Shown one piece after another: positions 26,126-36,078 of a DNA stretch of 64,000 bases (its first letter is position 1; each line of letters begins with the position of its first letter). A program made the translations under genes and the position numbers. The notes below the pieces were generated by a model. That model was not told where the DNA came from. It made no database searches and worked only from the letters and a program-made list of their open reading frames with translations. This stretch comes from Deltaproteobacteria bacterium HGW-Deltaproteobacteria-8 (GTDB taxonomy: Bacteria; Desulfobacterota; Desulfovibrionia; Desulfovibrionales; Desulfovibrionaceae), in assembly GCA_002840405.1 (NCBI GenBank), contig PHAR01000004.1, positions 408,239 to 472,238 on the forward strand, in the 5' to 3' direction.

Positions 26126-26155
26126 TACCTTCCCCCGCTCCGGTTGCGAAGCTGC

Positions 26156-29100
26156 CTAGAAAAGCAGATCCTTGAAGAATTTTATGGGCTTGAGCGGAAT
26201 GCCCAAAATTTCCTTGAGGGTGTTGTTGATGAGCATCCCGGCCCGGATGTTCATCTCCGGGTCCCGGAGACGGCCAAAGACCTTGATGGGCACGTCGGGC
26301 ACGCCGGGCATGTTGGCGTTCATGTTCAGGTTGATGGTGTCCTCAGCCACGGAGAAGCTGCCCCGGCCGGTGACGATGTTGTCCGGGCCTTCCATGCGGA
26401 AGTCCTTGCTCTTGAACACGCCGCCAGCCACCGTGAGCTTTGCGCCGGCGACCCAGAAGGGCGTGCCCACACGGCGCGGCGCGCCCGCCTGGGGCGTGGC
26501 TCCGGGGGGGACGGCGCGCTTCGTCTGTGCGCCCTCGGTGCTGCCTGAGAGCGCGTAGGAGCCGTCAACGATCTTGAAGCCGGCCATGCCCTCCAGGGTG
26601 CGCAGGACCTCAGTATCCGTGGCGCCAGTGCCCTCCAGGTCCAGGAACAGGTCCGTCCTGCCCGTGACCAGCTCCTTGCCCACCCAGCCGAGCATGAAGC
26701 CCCCGGCCTGGAAGCCCTTGGCCGCCAGGGACACGCGCAGTTTCATGTCGCGCGCTCCGGCCTGGGCCAGCACCTCGCCCGAGAGCTCGCCGCCGTAGAA
26801 GTCCGCGGCCAGGGGTTTGATGCTTAAGGCGCCGCCCTGGGCCGAGAGCGTGGCCCTGAGCCGGCGCGAGGTGAGCCCGTGGAACTTGAAGCTGCGAAAC
26901 GTCACGGTGCCGTCCAGGGCCAGCTCGCGGACATCCTCCACGGGCAGTTGCTCCGGGGCCGGACGCTGCTCGCTTTTGGCCGAGCCACGGGCCACTGGCT
27001 CTGGCGTCGCGCGGTAGCGGTCCAGGTCAAGGTCGCTCGCCTGCAGGGCAAAGGACTGCCTGGGCGCGTCGAAGTTGTTCACGCCGTAGCTGCCGCGCAC
27101 GCTGGTGTCGTCCACCTGGGCGTTGATGTTGGTCAGCTGCACGCCCTTGGCGCTGAGGGAAAGGTCTGCCTCGCCGCTGATGCGGGCAAGCACGCGCTTG
27201 TCCGACGGCTTGAGCGGGTCGATCTCCAGAGCCGAGAGCACGCGCTTGGGGTCGCCGTCCAGGCAGCGCACGTGCCCGCTCAGGCTGTAGCCCGTGCCCA
27301 GGATCTGCGTGCCGCCGAGGCTGCCCGCGAGGTTCAGGCCGCAGCTCTGGGCCGTGGCGCTGGTGAGGGTCAGGGTCTGGGTGGAGAAGTCCGCGCCGCC
27401 CCTGGCCGTGAAGCTGGCCTCGTTCTCGCGCTTGGGCAAGAACCAGCCCTTGAGCCGCCCGGACAGGCTCAGGGAGGCCAGGGCCACGCCTCCCTTCTGA
27501 CCGGGGCGCGCCAGGGCCGAGAACTTTCCGTCCAGGGCCAGATGGGGTTTGGTGCCCGCCACCGAAACGCCGCCATCGGCCTGCACGGCCCAGTCGGCAC
27601 TTGCGGCCGAGGGCGGGCTCAGCTTGGCCTGGGCCGTGAGCGAAGCGAAGGTCATGCTCTTGCCCTTGGGCGCGGTCTTGCCCGGGGCCGCAGTCTTGCC
27701 CCAGTCCAGGCTGCCTGGGCCGATGTTCAGAAAGGCATCGCCCGTGGCCCGGCGCAGCAGCTGCGAAAGTTTCTCCTTGTGGCCAATGGGCGCCTTGCGC
27801 ACCTCGGCCCGCAGGCGCAGGTCCGTCCGGCCGGAGAGGCCGCTGTCCGACTTGCCGAGCCAGGACACCTGGCGCGCATCCGCGCCGTCCAGGCGCAGGG
27901 ACCCGGTCAGGCCCAGCACCGGGCTCTCCGGGGTTCCGGCGAAGACTGCGGCCAGCTCCGCCGCGAACTGCCCGCCCTGGGCCTTGGCAGGCTTGAGCAC
28001 GGCCCGGTGGCTGCCGCCAGAGGCGGCCCACGTGAGTTCCGCGCCCTGGGCCGTGACGCCCGCCAGCTTCAAGGTCTCGACGCCGAGGCTGCCCTGGCCC
28101 GCCACCCCGCGCAAGTAGGTCAGGGGCAGGTCGCCTGCCAGCAGGGGATTGGCAGTGGCGTTGGCGTGCAGCGCCCCGGCATAGGCGTCCGCGTCCAGGC
28201 GGTCGGCCTTGAACTCGAAATCCAGGCCCGGCGTATCGCCAAAGCCCAGGCGCAGCTTGCCCTTGATGCGCGAGGCGTCAAGCTTGAAGCCGTCGCTCAG
28301 GAACAGCATCTCGTCCTCGTTGGCAAAGAGATCCACCGGGCCTTCGGCGCTGGTGAGCACGCCCTGGTGCTCCGGCGGGATTGTGTCCGGGAAATAGGCG
28401 TTGATGACCTTGCGCGGGCTCACCTTTGTGGCCGTGATCCGTCCGCGCATCTCAAAGCGGTCCAGGAAGTCGACAAAGGTCAGCTCGCCCGCCAGGTCCG
28501 CACCCAGAACCTTGATGCGCAGCCCGGACAGGTGCAGGTTGCGCTCCTCGTTCTCCAGGCTCACGCTGGCCGCGACCTCCGCCCAGTGGTCCTTCTCGGG
28601 CAGGAAGGTGCCGCCCACCAGGCCCTTGGCCACGGTCTCGCTGAACTTGAGCCGCCCCTGGGCATCGTCCCATTGCAGCTTGCCCGTGACCTCCAGGCGG
28701 CTGTCCAGGCCCGGCCTGGGCCAGTAGAAGGCGCCGCTCACGGCAAAGGCCAGGGGCTTTCCGCCCTCGATGCGGCCGGTGTTCAGGGTCAGGCTTGAGA
28801 GCACGTAGGACTGGTTGCGCTTGTCATCCACCAGGGTGGCCTTGCCGCCCAGGATGCGCACCCCCCGGATGACGACCTTGCGGAAATGCGTGCCCTGCGC
28901 GCCCAAGGCACTCTCGCCCTCGTGCACGCGCTTGACCAGGGCCTCCCAGTTGCCCAGGCCCGAGGCGTCGATGCGCAGGGACACGGTGGCGTCCTCAAAC
29001 TCCACCAGGTCAAAGGACAGGCGGCGCGACAACAGCGGGATGACCCGGATATGCGCCGACAGGGACTGGGCCGTGAGCATGGGCTCCGGGCCAAAGCCCG

Positions 29101-29335
29101 ACGCGTTGCCCAGGGTGATGCCGCGCGCGTAGAGCCCAAGCCAGGGAAACACGCTGAACCCCAGCTCACCGTCCAGGCGGACCTCCTGGCCCGTGGCATC
29201 CTGCAGGAGCCGGGCGAACTCGCTGCGGAACTCCTGGGTGCCCATGTAGCTAGAGACCCACAGCACTCCGCCTCCGGCAAGGAGGAGCAGCGCAATGGAG
29301 CTGGCCAGGAGGGTGAGAAGGAGTTTTCGGCGCAT
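26156..29335 (-). CDS. AsmA-family large inner-membrane/periplasmic protein
   Basis: A 1059-residue AsmA-like protein. It has an N-terminal membrane anchor (LLLTLLASSIALLLLAGGGVLWVSS), the family domain start (FARLLQDATGQEVRLDGELGFSVFPWLGLYARG) and a long beta-rich middle. The conserved AsmA C-terminus includes GKELVTGRTDLFLDLEGTG, LEGMAGFKIVDGSY and the final IRAGMLINNTLKEILGIPLKPI. AsmA proteins span the periplasm and are thought to move phospholipids to the outer membrane or affect its assembly. It follows lpxI by about 130 bases, within the envelope-biogenesis gene run, which fits that role. Confidence 0.9.
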   Translation of the reverse strand: MRRKLLLTLLASSIALLLLAGGGVLWVSSYMGTQEFRSEFARLLQDATGQEVRLDGELGFSVFPWLGLYARGITLGNASGFGPEPMLTAQSLSAHIRVIPLLSRRLSFDLVEFEDATVSLRIDASGLGNWEALVKRVHEGESALGAQGTHFRKVVIRGVRILGGKATLVDDKRNQSYVLSSLTLNTGRIEGGKPLAFAVSGAFYWPRPGLDSRLEVTGKLQWDDAQGRLKFSETVAKGLVGGTFLPEKDHWAEVAASVSLENEERNLHLSGLRIKVLGADLAGELTFVDFLDRFEMRGRITATKVSPRKVINAYFPDTIPPEHQGVLTSAEGPVDLFANEDEMLFLSDGFKLDASRIKGKLRLGFGDTPGLDFEFKADRLDADAYAGALHANATANPLLAGDLPLTYLRGVAGQGSLGVETLKLAGVTAQGAELTWAASGGSHRAVLKPAKAQGGQFAAELAAVFAGTPESPVLGLTGSLRLDGADARQVSWLGKSDSGLSGRTDLRLRAEVRKAPIGHKEKLSQLLRRATGDAFLNIGPGSLDWGKTAAPGKTAPKGKSMTFASLTAQAKLSPPSAASADWAVQADGGVSVAGTKPHLALDGKFSALARPGQKGGVALASLSLSGRLKGWFLPKRENEASFTARGGADFSTQTLTLTSATAQSCGLNLAGSLGGTQILGTGYSLSGHVRCLDGDPKRVLSALEIDPLKPSDKRVLARISGEADLSLSAKGVQLTNINAQVDDTSVRGSYGVNNFDAPRQSFALQASDLDLDRYRATPEPVARGSAKSEQRPAPEQLPVEDVRELALDGTVTFRSFKFHGLTSRRLRATLSAQGGALSIKPLAADFYGGELSGEVLAQAGARDMKLRVSLAAKGFQAGGFMLGWVGKELVTGRTDLFLDLEGTGATDTEVLRTLEGMAGFKIVDGSYALSGSTEGAQTKRAVPPGATPQAGAPRRVGTPFWVAGAKLTVAGGVFKSKDFRMEGPDNIVTGRGSFSVAEDTINLNMNANMPGVPDVPIKVFGRLRDPEMNIRAGMLINNTLKEILGIPLKPIKFFKDLLF

Positions 29336-29465
29336 GGGCTCAGGCCGCCTTGTGCCTCAGGTTTTCGGTTGGCGGACCGGATGGCTGCCGCACGAGAGAA
29401 ATAACTGGTTTGCGCCACACCGGCAAGAACGCCCGGACAAAAGCCAGGGAATGCGCCAAGCCGGA

Positions 29466-30329
29466 TCAGGACGCCGGGGCGCTGCCGTCGGAAGCCATCC
29501 CATCAAGACCGCCTCCCTCAAGACCGACAATGGCGATGCCCGCCTTGTCCGCAAAGGCGACCGTGGACTCCAGATCAAAGAACAGGCTCCTGCCCGCCTC
29601 CACGCCCAGACACGTGGCCTGGCCCTTGGCCATGACCTTCACCGTGTCCAGGCCCACGCTCGGCAGGTCCGCGCGCTCCTCCTGGCCGGGCTTGACCACC
29701 TTGACCACCACGCACCCTGCCCCGCCCAGCTCGCAGCCGCGCCGGATGGCCGCGTCCGTGCCCTCCAGCGCCTCCACGGCGGCCACGATGCCCTCGCGCA
29801 GGACGACGCACTGGCCGATATCCAGCCGCCCCAGCTCGCGGGCCATGTGGGCTCCGGAGCGCAGGTCGGCCCACTCGCGCTCGTCCGGGGCGCGCCGGGT
29901 GAGCACGCCCGCCGGGGCCATGAGCCCGGGAGCATAGGCCTGGGGTGGCACGATGCGGATGCCCTCGCCCTCCAGGAGGGTCGTGAAGGCGCGCAGAATG
30001 GCGTCGTCGCCCTTGCCCTTGAGGGCAAAGATGAGCTTCACGGCGCGGGCGTCAAGGTGCCGGATGTCCATGACCCCCGGCTTGTTGATGGCCCCGGCCA
30101 TCATGGCCTCTTCGACCTTGTTCTGCTTGAAGAAATCGATGAGCTTGGTCACCTGGCCAAGCTTGAGCTCGCGGGAGACGTCGGCCAGGGGGTAGACCTC
30201 GGGGTTGGTGTGGCCGGCAAACCCCGCCACCACCAGGGTGTGTCCGGCGGCCTTGACGCCGCGCGCCACCAGCACCGGGAACTGGCGTCCCCCGCTGATG
30301 AGTCCGATGACCTTGGGGCCTGCGCTCAT
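29466..30329 (-). CDS. lpxI: UDP-2,3-diacylglucosamine pyrophosphatase LpxI
   Basis: LpxI hydrolyses UDP-2,3-diacylglucosamine to lipid X and UMP in lipid A synthesis, replacing LpxH in some bacteria. The 287-residue protein begins VIGLISGGRQFPVLVARG and has the middle FALKGKGDDAILRAF and DIGQCVVLREGIVAAVEA with EALEGTDAAIRRG. A C-terminal VKVVKPGQEERADLPSVGLDTV holds conserved acidic residues, followed by GLEGGG. It is downstream of lpxA by 87 bases in the same run as lpxD, fabZ and lpxA. Confidence 0.93.
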   Translation of the reverse strand: MSAGPKVIGLISGGRQFPVLVARGVKAAGHTLVVAGFAGHTNPEVYPLADVSRELKLGQVTKLIDFFKQNKVEEAMMAGAINKPGVMDIRHLDARAVKLIFALKGKGDDAILRAFTTLLEGEGIRIVPPQAYAPGLMAPAGVLTRRAPDEREWADLRSGAHMARELGRLDIGQCVVLREGIVAAVEALEGTDAAIRRGCELGGAGCVVVKVVKPGQEERADLPSVGLDTVKVMAKGQATCLGVEAGRSLFFDLESTVAFADKAGIAIVGLEGGGLDGMASDGSAPAS

Positions 30330-30416
30330 TGATTCCCCACATGGCCGCGGCCGTGAGGCATGTGGCCGCGCGCCAGGCTCGTCGTCGCCGTTGCTCTTCG
30401 TCGTTGGTCTTCGCCG

Positions 30417-31226
30417 CTAATCGTCGCCGTTGGAACTCTTGCCTGCGTCGCTGGTGATGCCGCGCACGGTGCCGCGCACGAACTCCACCAGCCGCGCCAC
30501 CTCGGGCACATCCGGCAACTCGGCCAGGGCCTTTTGCAGGGCCTCCTCGCGCATGAGCCCGGAACGGAAGATGATGCGGTAGGCCTTCTTGATGGCACCG
30601 ATGGTGGCGCTGGAAAAACCCTTGCGCTTGAGACCGATCATGTTCGGGCCATAGAGCTTGGCCCGGGTGCCCTGGGCCAGCATGTAGGGCGGCACGTCGT
30701 TGCTGTAGCCGGAGAGCCCGCCCAGGAAGGCATACTCGCCGATGCGCGCGTACTGCTGCACAGCGGCCATGCCCGAGACGATGGAGTGGTCGCCGATGTC
30801 CACGTGCCCGGCCATGCTCACCGCGTTGGCCACGATGACGTGGTCGCCGATGCGGCAGTCGTGGGCCACGTGGGCGTAGGCCATGAACAGGCAATGGGAG
30901 CCGATGGTGGTCTCGCCGTGGCCCTGGGGCGTGCCCCGGTGCACGGTGACGTACTCGCGGAAATGGTTGTCCGAGCCGATGCGCACCCAGGTCTCCTCGC
31001 CCTTGAAGCCGAGGTGCTGGGGGGCGTCGCCGATGCAGGCGTAGGAGTGGACGTGGTTGCCCGGCCCCATGCTGGTAAAATTCTTGACCTGGGAAAAGGC
31101 GTCCAGGATGCAGCCGTCGCCGATCTGGACCTTCTCCTCAATGACGCAGTACGGCCCGACTGTGACGTCGCTTCCGAGCTGGGCGCCCGAATGGACCACT
31201 GCTGTGGCGTGGATCTCTGTGGGCAC
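30417..31226 (-). CDS. lpxA: acyl-ACP-UDP-N-acetylglucosamine O-acyltransferase
   Basis: First enzyme of lipid A synthesis. The 269-residue protein has left-handed beta-helix hexapeptide repeats (for example IHATAVVHSGAQLGSDVTVG and VQIGDGCILDAFSQV), the catalytic His in AYAHVAHDCRIGDHVIVAN, and the C-terminal helical bundle ending IGAIKKAYRIIFRSGL. The start is GTG 31226 and shares one base with the fabZ stop (TAGTG), so translation is coupled. Its position after lpxD and fabZ matches the classic cluster. Confidence 0.96.
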   Translation of the reverse strand: MPTEIHATAVVHSGAQLGSDVTVGPYCVIEEKVQIGDGCILDAFSQVKNFTSMGPGNHVHSYACIGDAPQHLGFKGEETWVRIGSDNHFREYVTVHRGTPQGHGETTIGSHCLFMAYAHVAHDCRIGDHVIVANAVSMAGHVDIGDHSIVSGMAAVQQYARIGEYAFLGGLSGYSNDVPPYMLAQGTRAKLYGPNMIGLKRKGFSSATIGAIKKAYRIIFRSGLMREEALQKALAELPDVPEVARLVEFVRGTVRGITSDAGKSSNGDD

Positions 31227-31702
31227 TACATCTTCCCCTTGTCGACAACGGCTGCGGTGAAGATGCCCTCAGCCACGAGCACGCCGTCCACGGTTGCGCG
31301 ACCCTGCATCTTCCAGATGTTCATCTTGCGGCGGACCACGCTGGCCTCAAGCATCAGGCGGTCGCCGGGGACCACGGGGCGGCGGATCTTGACCCCGTCG
31401 ATGCCGGTGAACAAGAACAGCTTGTCCGTGCTGTCGCCCCCAAGGGTCTTGACCACGAAGATGCCGCCAGCCTGGGCCAGGGCCTCCAGGATGAGCACGC
31501 CGGGCATGATGGGCTGGCTGGGGAAGTGCCCCTGGAAGAAGCCCTCGTTGAAGGTGACGTTCTTATAGGCCGTGATACCCACCCCGGACTCGAAGGCGAC
31601 CACGCGGTCCACCAGCAGGAAGGGGTAGCGGTGCGGCAGCATCTCCATGATGCTGCGGATGTCGTCAACGCATGCAGTGCCTTGGGCCGGGGCGCTACTC
31701 AT
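31226..31702 (-). CDS. fabZ: 3-hydroxyacyl-[acyl-carrier-protein] dehydratase FabZ
   Basis: Dehydratase of fatty acid elongation that competes with LpxA for 3-hydroxyacyl-ACP. The 158-residue hot-dog-fold protein has [17 protein letters not shown] with the catalytic His and [20 protein letters not shown] with the catalytic Glu. The start overlaps the lpxD stop by eight bases and the stop overlaps the lpxA start by one, a tightly coupled lpxD-fabZ-lpxA unit. Confidence 0.96.
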   Translation of the reverse strand: MSSAPAQGTACVDDIRSIMEMLPHRYPFLLVDRVVAFESGVGITAYKNVTFNEGFFQGHFPSQPIMPGVLILEALAQAGGIFVVKTLGGDSTDKLFLFTGIDGVKIRRPVVPGDRLMLEASVVRRKMNIWKMQGRATVDGVLVAEGIFTAAVVDKGKM

Positions 31703-32729
31703 GGCTGTCCTCCTTGGGATCGTCCTGTTTCGCCTCCAGAGCTTTTTCCAACCGGCGCACGCGGCGCGCCAGGTCCGGCAGCTTGGGCAGCGTCAGGGAC
31801 ATCTTGAGATATGTTGCGGCGTCCATGCTGGGCGAACCGCCGACCAGCGCGCCAGGGGGCAGGTCCACGCCCACGCCGGACTGTGCAGCCACCTGGACGC
31901 CGTCGCCCAGGCTGATGTTGTCACGCAGGCCGACCTGGCCAGCCAGGATAACGCCGTTGCCGAGCTTGGTGCTGCCGCCTATGCCCGCCTGGGCGATGAT
32001 CAGGCAGTGCTTGCCGGTTTGCACATTGTGGGCGATCTGGGCCAGGTTGTCGATCTTGGTGCCGTCGCCGATCCGCGTGGCGTCCAGGGCGGCGCGGTCA
32101 ATGGCGCTGTTGGCCCCGATCTCCACGTCACTGCCGATGATGACGTTGCCCACCTGGGGGATCTTCACGTGGCCGGCCGAGCTTTGGGCAAAGCCGTAGC
32201 CATCGCTGCCGAGCACGGTCCCGGCGTGGACGATGACGCGGTCGCCCAGGACCGTGGCGGCCATGAGCACGCTGTTGGGATACAGGATGCAGTCCTGGCC
32301 GAGGACGCAGTCCTCCCCCACGTAGACGCCGGGGAAGAGCGTCGTGCCCTGGCCCACCGTTGCCCGCGCGCCCACGAAAACGAAAGGGTACACGGTGACG
32401 TTCGGGCCAAGCGCTGCCTCGGGGTGGACGAAGGCCTGGGGGCTCACGCCGGTCAGGCAGCCCTGGGGCCTGGCGAACAGCGCCACCACGCGCGCCCAGT
32501 CGAGCTTGACGTTTGCGCTGAGGAGGCAGGCCCGGCCCTTTGGCGCGAACTTCTCCTCACACAGCACAGCGCCCGCCTGGCTGAGCGCAAGCTCCGGCAG
32601 GTGCTTGCGGTTCAGCAGGGGGGCGAGCTCAGTGGCCCCGGCCAGGGCCAGGGTGTTCACCGCAGTGATTTCAACGTCGTGGCCGGAGAAGGTCAATCCG
32701 ACCTTTCCGGCCACTTCGGACAAACGCAT
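31695..32729 (-). CDS. lpxD: UDP-3-O-(3-hydroxyacyl)glucosamine N-acyltransferase
   Basis: Third step of lipid A synthesis. The 344-residue protein has an N-terminal uridine-binding domain, then hexapeptide-repeat beta-helix with GRA- and GAN-type repeats, and the active-site region [19 protein letters not shown]-terminal coiled tail ([15 protein letters not shown]) ends it. It sits between the periplasmic chaperone gene and fabZ, the usual order in proteobacteria. Confidence 0.95.
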   Translation of the reverse strand: MRLSEVAGKVGLTFSGHDVEITAVNTLALAGATELAPLLNRKHLPELALSQAGAVLCEEKFAPKGRACLLSANVKLDWARVVALFARPQGCLTGVSPQAFVHPEAALGPNVTVYPFVFVGARATVGQGTTLFPGVYVGEDCVLGQDCILYPNSVLMAATVLGDRVIVHAGTVLGSDGYGFAQSSAGHVKIPQVGNVIIGSDVEIGANSAIDRAALDATRIGDGTKIDNLAQIAHNVQTGKHCLIIAQAGIGGSTKLGNGVILAGQVGLRDNISLGDGVQVAAQSGVGVDLPPGALVGGSPSMDAATYLKMSLTLPKLPDLARRVRRLEKALEAKQDDPKEDSHE

Positions 32730-32745
32730 TGTCGGACTCCGGCTC

Positions 32746-33282
32746 TTACTTGGCGGACCGCTTGTGCCAGGCCTTGTTCAGCTCCAGGGTCACGATCTTG
32801 GTGATGTCGCTGGACGGCTCGACATAGTAGGTGATGCCCGGAACCTTGGCGATGAGCAGGGTCACTCCGTTCTTGGCGCAGTAGTCACGCACGGCTTCGC
32901 CCAGCACGCGCTCGATCTCGGAGAGCTTGCTGCTCTGCTCGCGATTGGCGGCGTTCTGGAAGCGGCGCATGTTCTCGGTCAGCTCGAACTCCTTGCGGCG
33001 GAGCTCACGCTCTTTGTCCTGGCGGGCATCCGGGGCCAGGCCAAAGGCCTGCTTCTGGAAGTTTTCCTGCAGCTTGATGAATTCCTTACGCTCTCTCTCG
33101 ATCTTGTCGCTCTCCGGCTTCAACTTGGCCTCAAGCTGCTTGATGGCCTCAGCCCCGGGCTCGGAATTCTTCACGGCCTCGTTGGGGTCAAACGCGGCAA
33201 TCTTGACCGGTCCCGCGCCAGCGGCAAAAGCCACGGACTGAAGCAGGAAAAGAAAGAGGGCGAGGGCCAGAAACTTACGCAT
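32746..33282 (-). CDS. skp: OmpH/Skp-family periplasmic chaperone
   Basis: Skp-type chaperone for unfolded outer-membrane proteins. The start at ATG 33282 is chosen because AAGGAG lies eight bases upstream and a signal peptide begins there ([20 protein letters not shown]). The product is 178 residues: [21 protein letters not shown], a long helical coiled-coil hairpin (about 40-130, rich in Lys, Glu and Gln), then a beta region ([22 protein letters not shown]). Its position between bamA and lpxD is the classical context. The gap to bamA is 60 bases. Confidence 0.92.
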   Translation of the reverse strand: MRKFLALALFLFLLQSVAFAAGAGPVKIAAFDPNEAVKNSEPGAEAIKQLEAKLKPESDKIERERKEFIKLQENFQKQAFGLAPDARQDKERELRRKEFELTENMRRFQNAANREQSSKLSEIERVLGEAVRDYCAKNGVTLLIAKVPGITYYVEPSSDITKIVTLELNKAWHKRSAK

Positions 33283-33342
33283 GTCAAATACTCCTTTCAC
33301 CAGTTGTTGATACTATGCAAGGCTGAGCGCACAGGCAGGGTC

Positions 33343-36078
33343 CTAGAAGGTCTGCCCCATGCTGAACTCCACCTTGTTGTTGCTGCTGTCGTACAACTTG
33401 TCCAGGCCATGCCCGAACTCAAGCTTCAACGGCCCCATGGGCGAGAACCACTGGATGCCGACGCCGACGCTCTTGTACAGGCCAAGGGACGGGGCGGTTA
33501 TACCGCCGCGGGTGGGGGTGTCAAATAACATTTCCCCTTCTTTCCAAGAGTTGCCTGCGTCAAAGAACACGGAACCGATGATGCCCATTTTCTTGTGCAA
33601 CGGGTAAAGCAGCTCAAGATTCCCAACGAGCGCCTTGTCGCCGCCGACGACGTTGCTTGTCGCGTCGGCGATGGGCGAGATCCTGTATTGCCCGTAGCCT
33701 CGGACACTGCCCGCGCCGCCCAGCTGGAAGCGCTCGCCCAGGGGAATTTTGCTGCCCCAGTTCGGGCCGACCCAACTGATCCAGCTGCGGGACTTGAGCA
33801 CCAGGTCGCCTATGAGGCTATTATACATCTTGAACTCATGGCCTAACTTGATGAAGTTGTCGCTACCGCCAAGGATGGCGCCGCCGTTGGCGAAGCTGGC
33901 GGTGTTCACCGTACCCTTTGTGGGCAGGGAGGTTCCGCCGCCGTTGGTGGTATTGCGGGTCACAGAGACCGAGGCCACGCTGGCGATGTGCTTGCCCACG
34001 GCGTCGAGGATCGTCTGCGAAGCCGTGGAGGCAACGTCAAAGATCGTGTAGCGGTCCAAGTGGTAATCCCACTGCAGGGTGGTGTACTCGCCGAGGGGAT
34101 ATGCGAAGTTGATCTTGGCGCCGATGGTGTTGCGCGAGTACTCGGTGAAGCTCTCGTCCCTGTTGTAGGCCTGGACGCCGACCCCCAGACTGCTGTCGTC
34201 CCAGCGCGGGTTGAAGGCGGTCAGGGTGTAGCTCGTTTTCTTGCCGCTCCACTGCCCGGCCAGGCTCGCGCCCCAGCCCTTGCCGAACATGTTCTGCTCG
34301 TCCAGGGAGGCGGCCAAGTAGACGCCTTCGTAGGTGGAGTAGCCCACACCGCCGCCGATCTTGCCGGTGTCCTTGTCCTTGACCTTGACCTTGAGGTCCA
34401 TCTCTTCAGGATTGCCCGTGGGCACGGGCTCGATGTCCACGGAGGAGAAGTAGCCGATCCTGTCCAGGCGCTCAGTGGAACGCTTCAGCTTTTCGCCATT
34501 GAACAGGGAACCATCGGCCAGGCGCATTTCGCGCAGGATCACATTGTCGCGGGTCTTGGTGTTGCCCTCGACCAGCACGCGGCGGATGTGGACCTTCTGC
34601 AGCTTGCGCATGACAAAGATCACGTCCACGGTCTTTTCTTCCGGGTGGTCGTTCATGCGCACGTTGGCCTCGGCGTAGGCATAGCCGAAGTTGTTGTAGT
34701 ACTCGGTCAAGGCCTTCAGGTCGTCGCGCACCTGGGAACGGTCGAGGTAGTCCTTCTTGCCGGCGGCCGCGCTGAGCTTGGTCACCCCCAGGAGCTTGTC
34801 CTCATCGGCGATGAGGTCGCCCTCGATGCTGACCTTCTCCACACGGAAGCGCGCGCCCTCCTCCACCTTGAAGGTGATGTAGATGCCGTCGTCCTTGAAC
34901 TGGATGTCGGGGCTGCCAACCTTGGCGTCCATGAAGCCGCGGTTGTTGTAGAAGGCGGCCAGGGAGGCGGTGTCGCGCTCCAGCATGTCCTCCTTGAGAA
35001 TGCCACCCTGGCTGAACCAGGAGAACAATCCGCGCTCCTTGAGCAGCATGTCTTCCTTGAGGTCGCCCTCGGAAATCTGCTTGGCGCCCTCAATGGCGAT
35101 CTTCTTGATGTAGAGCTTCTTGCCCTCGTCAATGACGAAGTTGAGGCGCGCCTGGCCCTGGCCTGCGGACTCGATCTCGTGCGTGACCTTGGCGTTGTAG
35201 TAGCCATCCTTGCGGTACAGGTCGCGGATGGCGGTCATGTCCTCGGCCAGAACCTTGGGGTTCAGGACCGCGCCCTTTCTGGAGTTGACGATCTTGAGGA
35301 CGTCTTCGGAGGACTTCTCCTTGGCGCCCTTGACGCCCAAAGCCAGAATGCGCGGCTTCTCCACCACCTGGACGACCATCTTCTTGCCGCCCGCGACATC
35401 GCGCAGGACGATCTTCACATCGTCAAAATATCCAAGGTCATACACGGTCTTAAGGTCCGAGTTTAGGGACTTGGCGTCCAGAACCTCACCCTTCTTGGTG
35501 GCCAGGCGCAAAAGCACCACGTCCTTGTCGAGCGCGTTGGTTCCCTCAACGTCAATGTCCACGATGCGGTCCAGGCCGAGCAGGTCGCCCTTCATCTTGG
35601 CAACCAGGTCATCCACGGCGGGGAGCAGATTGATCAACCCCTCGCGCGAGGTGAAAACGGGCACCGGGGGCTTGATTCCAAAGGGATCGATGATGCGGGC
35701 GTCGATGGACAGGGTCTCGCCGAGCTTGCTGAAGCTGCCGGTGACGGCATAGCCGGCCCTGGTCAAAAGAGCGGCCTCTTTGGCGGCAGAGGGGTCGGAG
35801 GCGGAAAGCCCCTTGGAGGCCAGGGCCTTGGCCACGGCCTCCTTGTCGATGATGGTGAAGCCCGCTTCGCGCAGGCGGTCGGACAGAAGGTCCGAGAGCC
35901 CCTGGCGGAGGTATTTCAGATCCTCTCCGGCGTTCACCTCAAACGGCATCACGACCACCGTGACCTCGCGGGGCGAAGTCACTGCGGCCTGAGAGGGCCG
36001 GGGCATGGCGCACACGGCCCAGAGAACCGCGAAAAACGCCAATGCGAGGAAAAATTTTGTGCTGCTACCCCTGGGCAT
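33343..36078 (-). CDS. bamA: outer-membrane protein assembly factor BamA with extra N-terminal domain
   Basis: Central barrel of the Bam complex that inserts beta-barrel proteins. The 911-residue protein has a signal peptide (about 1-31), an extra alpha/beta region (about 37-165, VTVVVMPFEVNAG ... LSDLLSDRLREAGFTIIDKE) not present in E. coli BamA, then five POTRA repeats (about 170-540). A C-terminal 16-strand barrel follows, with the lid-loop motif VRGYGQYR and a terminal Phe after SMGQT. GGGAG precedes the ATG at 36078, overlapping the lolD end by 14 bases. The extra region resembles the N-terminal fold of TolB/CsgG-type proteins in its motif pattern. Confidence 0.93.
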   Translation of the reverse strand: MPRGSSTKFFLALAFFAVLWAVCAMPRPSQAAVTSPREVTVVVMPFEVNAGEDLKYLRQGLSDLLSDRLREAGFTIIDKEAVAKALASKGLSASDPSAAKEAALLTRAGYAVTGSFSKLGETLSIDARIIDPFGIKPPVPVFTSREGLINLLPAVDDLVAKMKGDLLGLDRIVDIDVEGTNALDKDVVLLRLATKKGEVLDAKSLNSDLKTVYDLGYFDDVKIVLRDVAGGKKMVVQVVEKPRILALGVKGAKEKSSEDVLKIVNSRKGAVLNPKVLAEDMTAIRDLYRKDGYYNAKVTHEIESAGQGQARLNFVIDEGKKLYIKKIAIEGAKQISEGDLKEDMLLKERGLFSWFSQGGILKEDMLERDTASLAAFYNNRGFMDAKVGSPDIQFKDDGIYITFKVEEGARFRVEKVSIEGDLIADEDKLLGVTKLSAAAGKKDYLDRSQVRDDLKALTEYYNNFGYAYAEANVRMNDHPEEKTVDVIFVMRKLQKVHIRRVLVEGNTKTRDNVILREMRLADGSLFNGEKLKRSTERLDRIGYFSSVDIEPVPTGNPEEMDLKVKVKDKDTGKIGGGVGYSTYEGVYLAASLDEQNMFGKGWGASLAGQWSGKKTSYTLTAFNPRWDDSSLGVGVQAYNRDESFTEYSRNTIGAKINFAYPLGEYTTLQWDYHLDRYTIFDVASTASQTILDAVGKHIASVASVSVTRNTTNGGGTSLPTKGTVNTASFANGGAILGGSDNFIKLGHEFKMYNSLIGDLVLKSRSWISWVGPNWGSKIPLGERFQLGGAGSVRGYGQYRISPIADATSNVVGGDKALVGNLELLYPLHKKMGIIGSVFFDAGNSWKEGEMLFDTPTRGGITAPSLGLYKSVGVGIQWFSPMGPLKLEFGHGLDKLYDSSNNKVEFSMGQTF

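Noticed and set aside
24593-26548. A 651-residue + strand frame across the small membrane gene and yihY
   Set aside because: Antisense to the YihY-like gene, with repetitive composition and no motif; a shadow frame.
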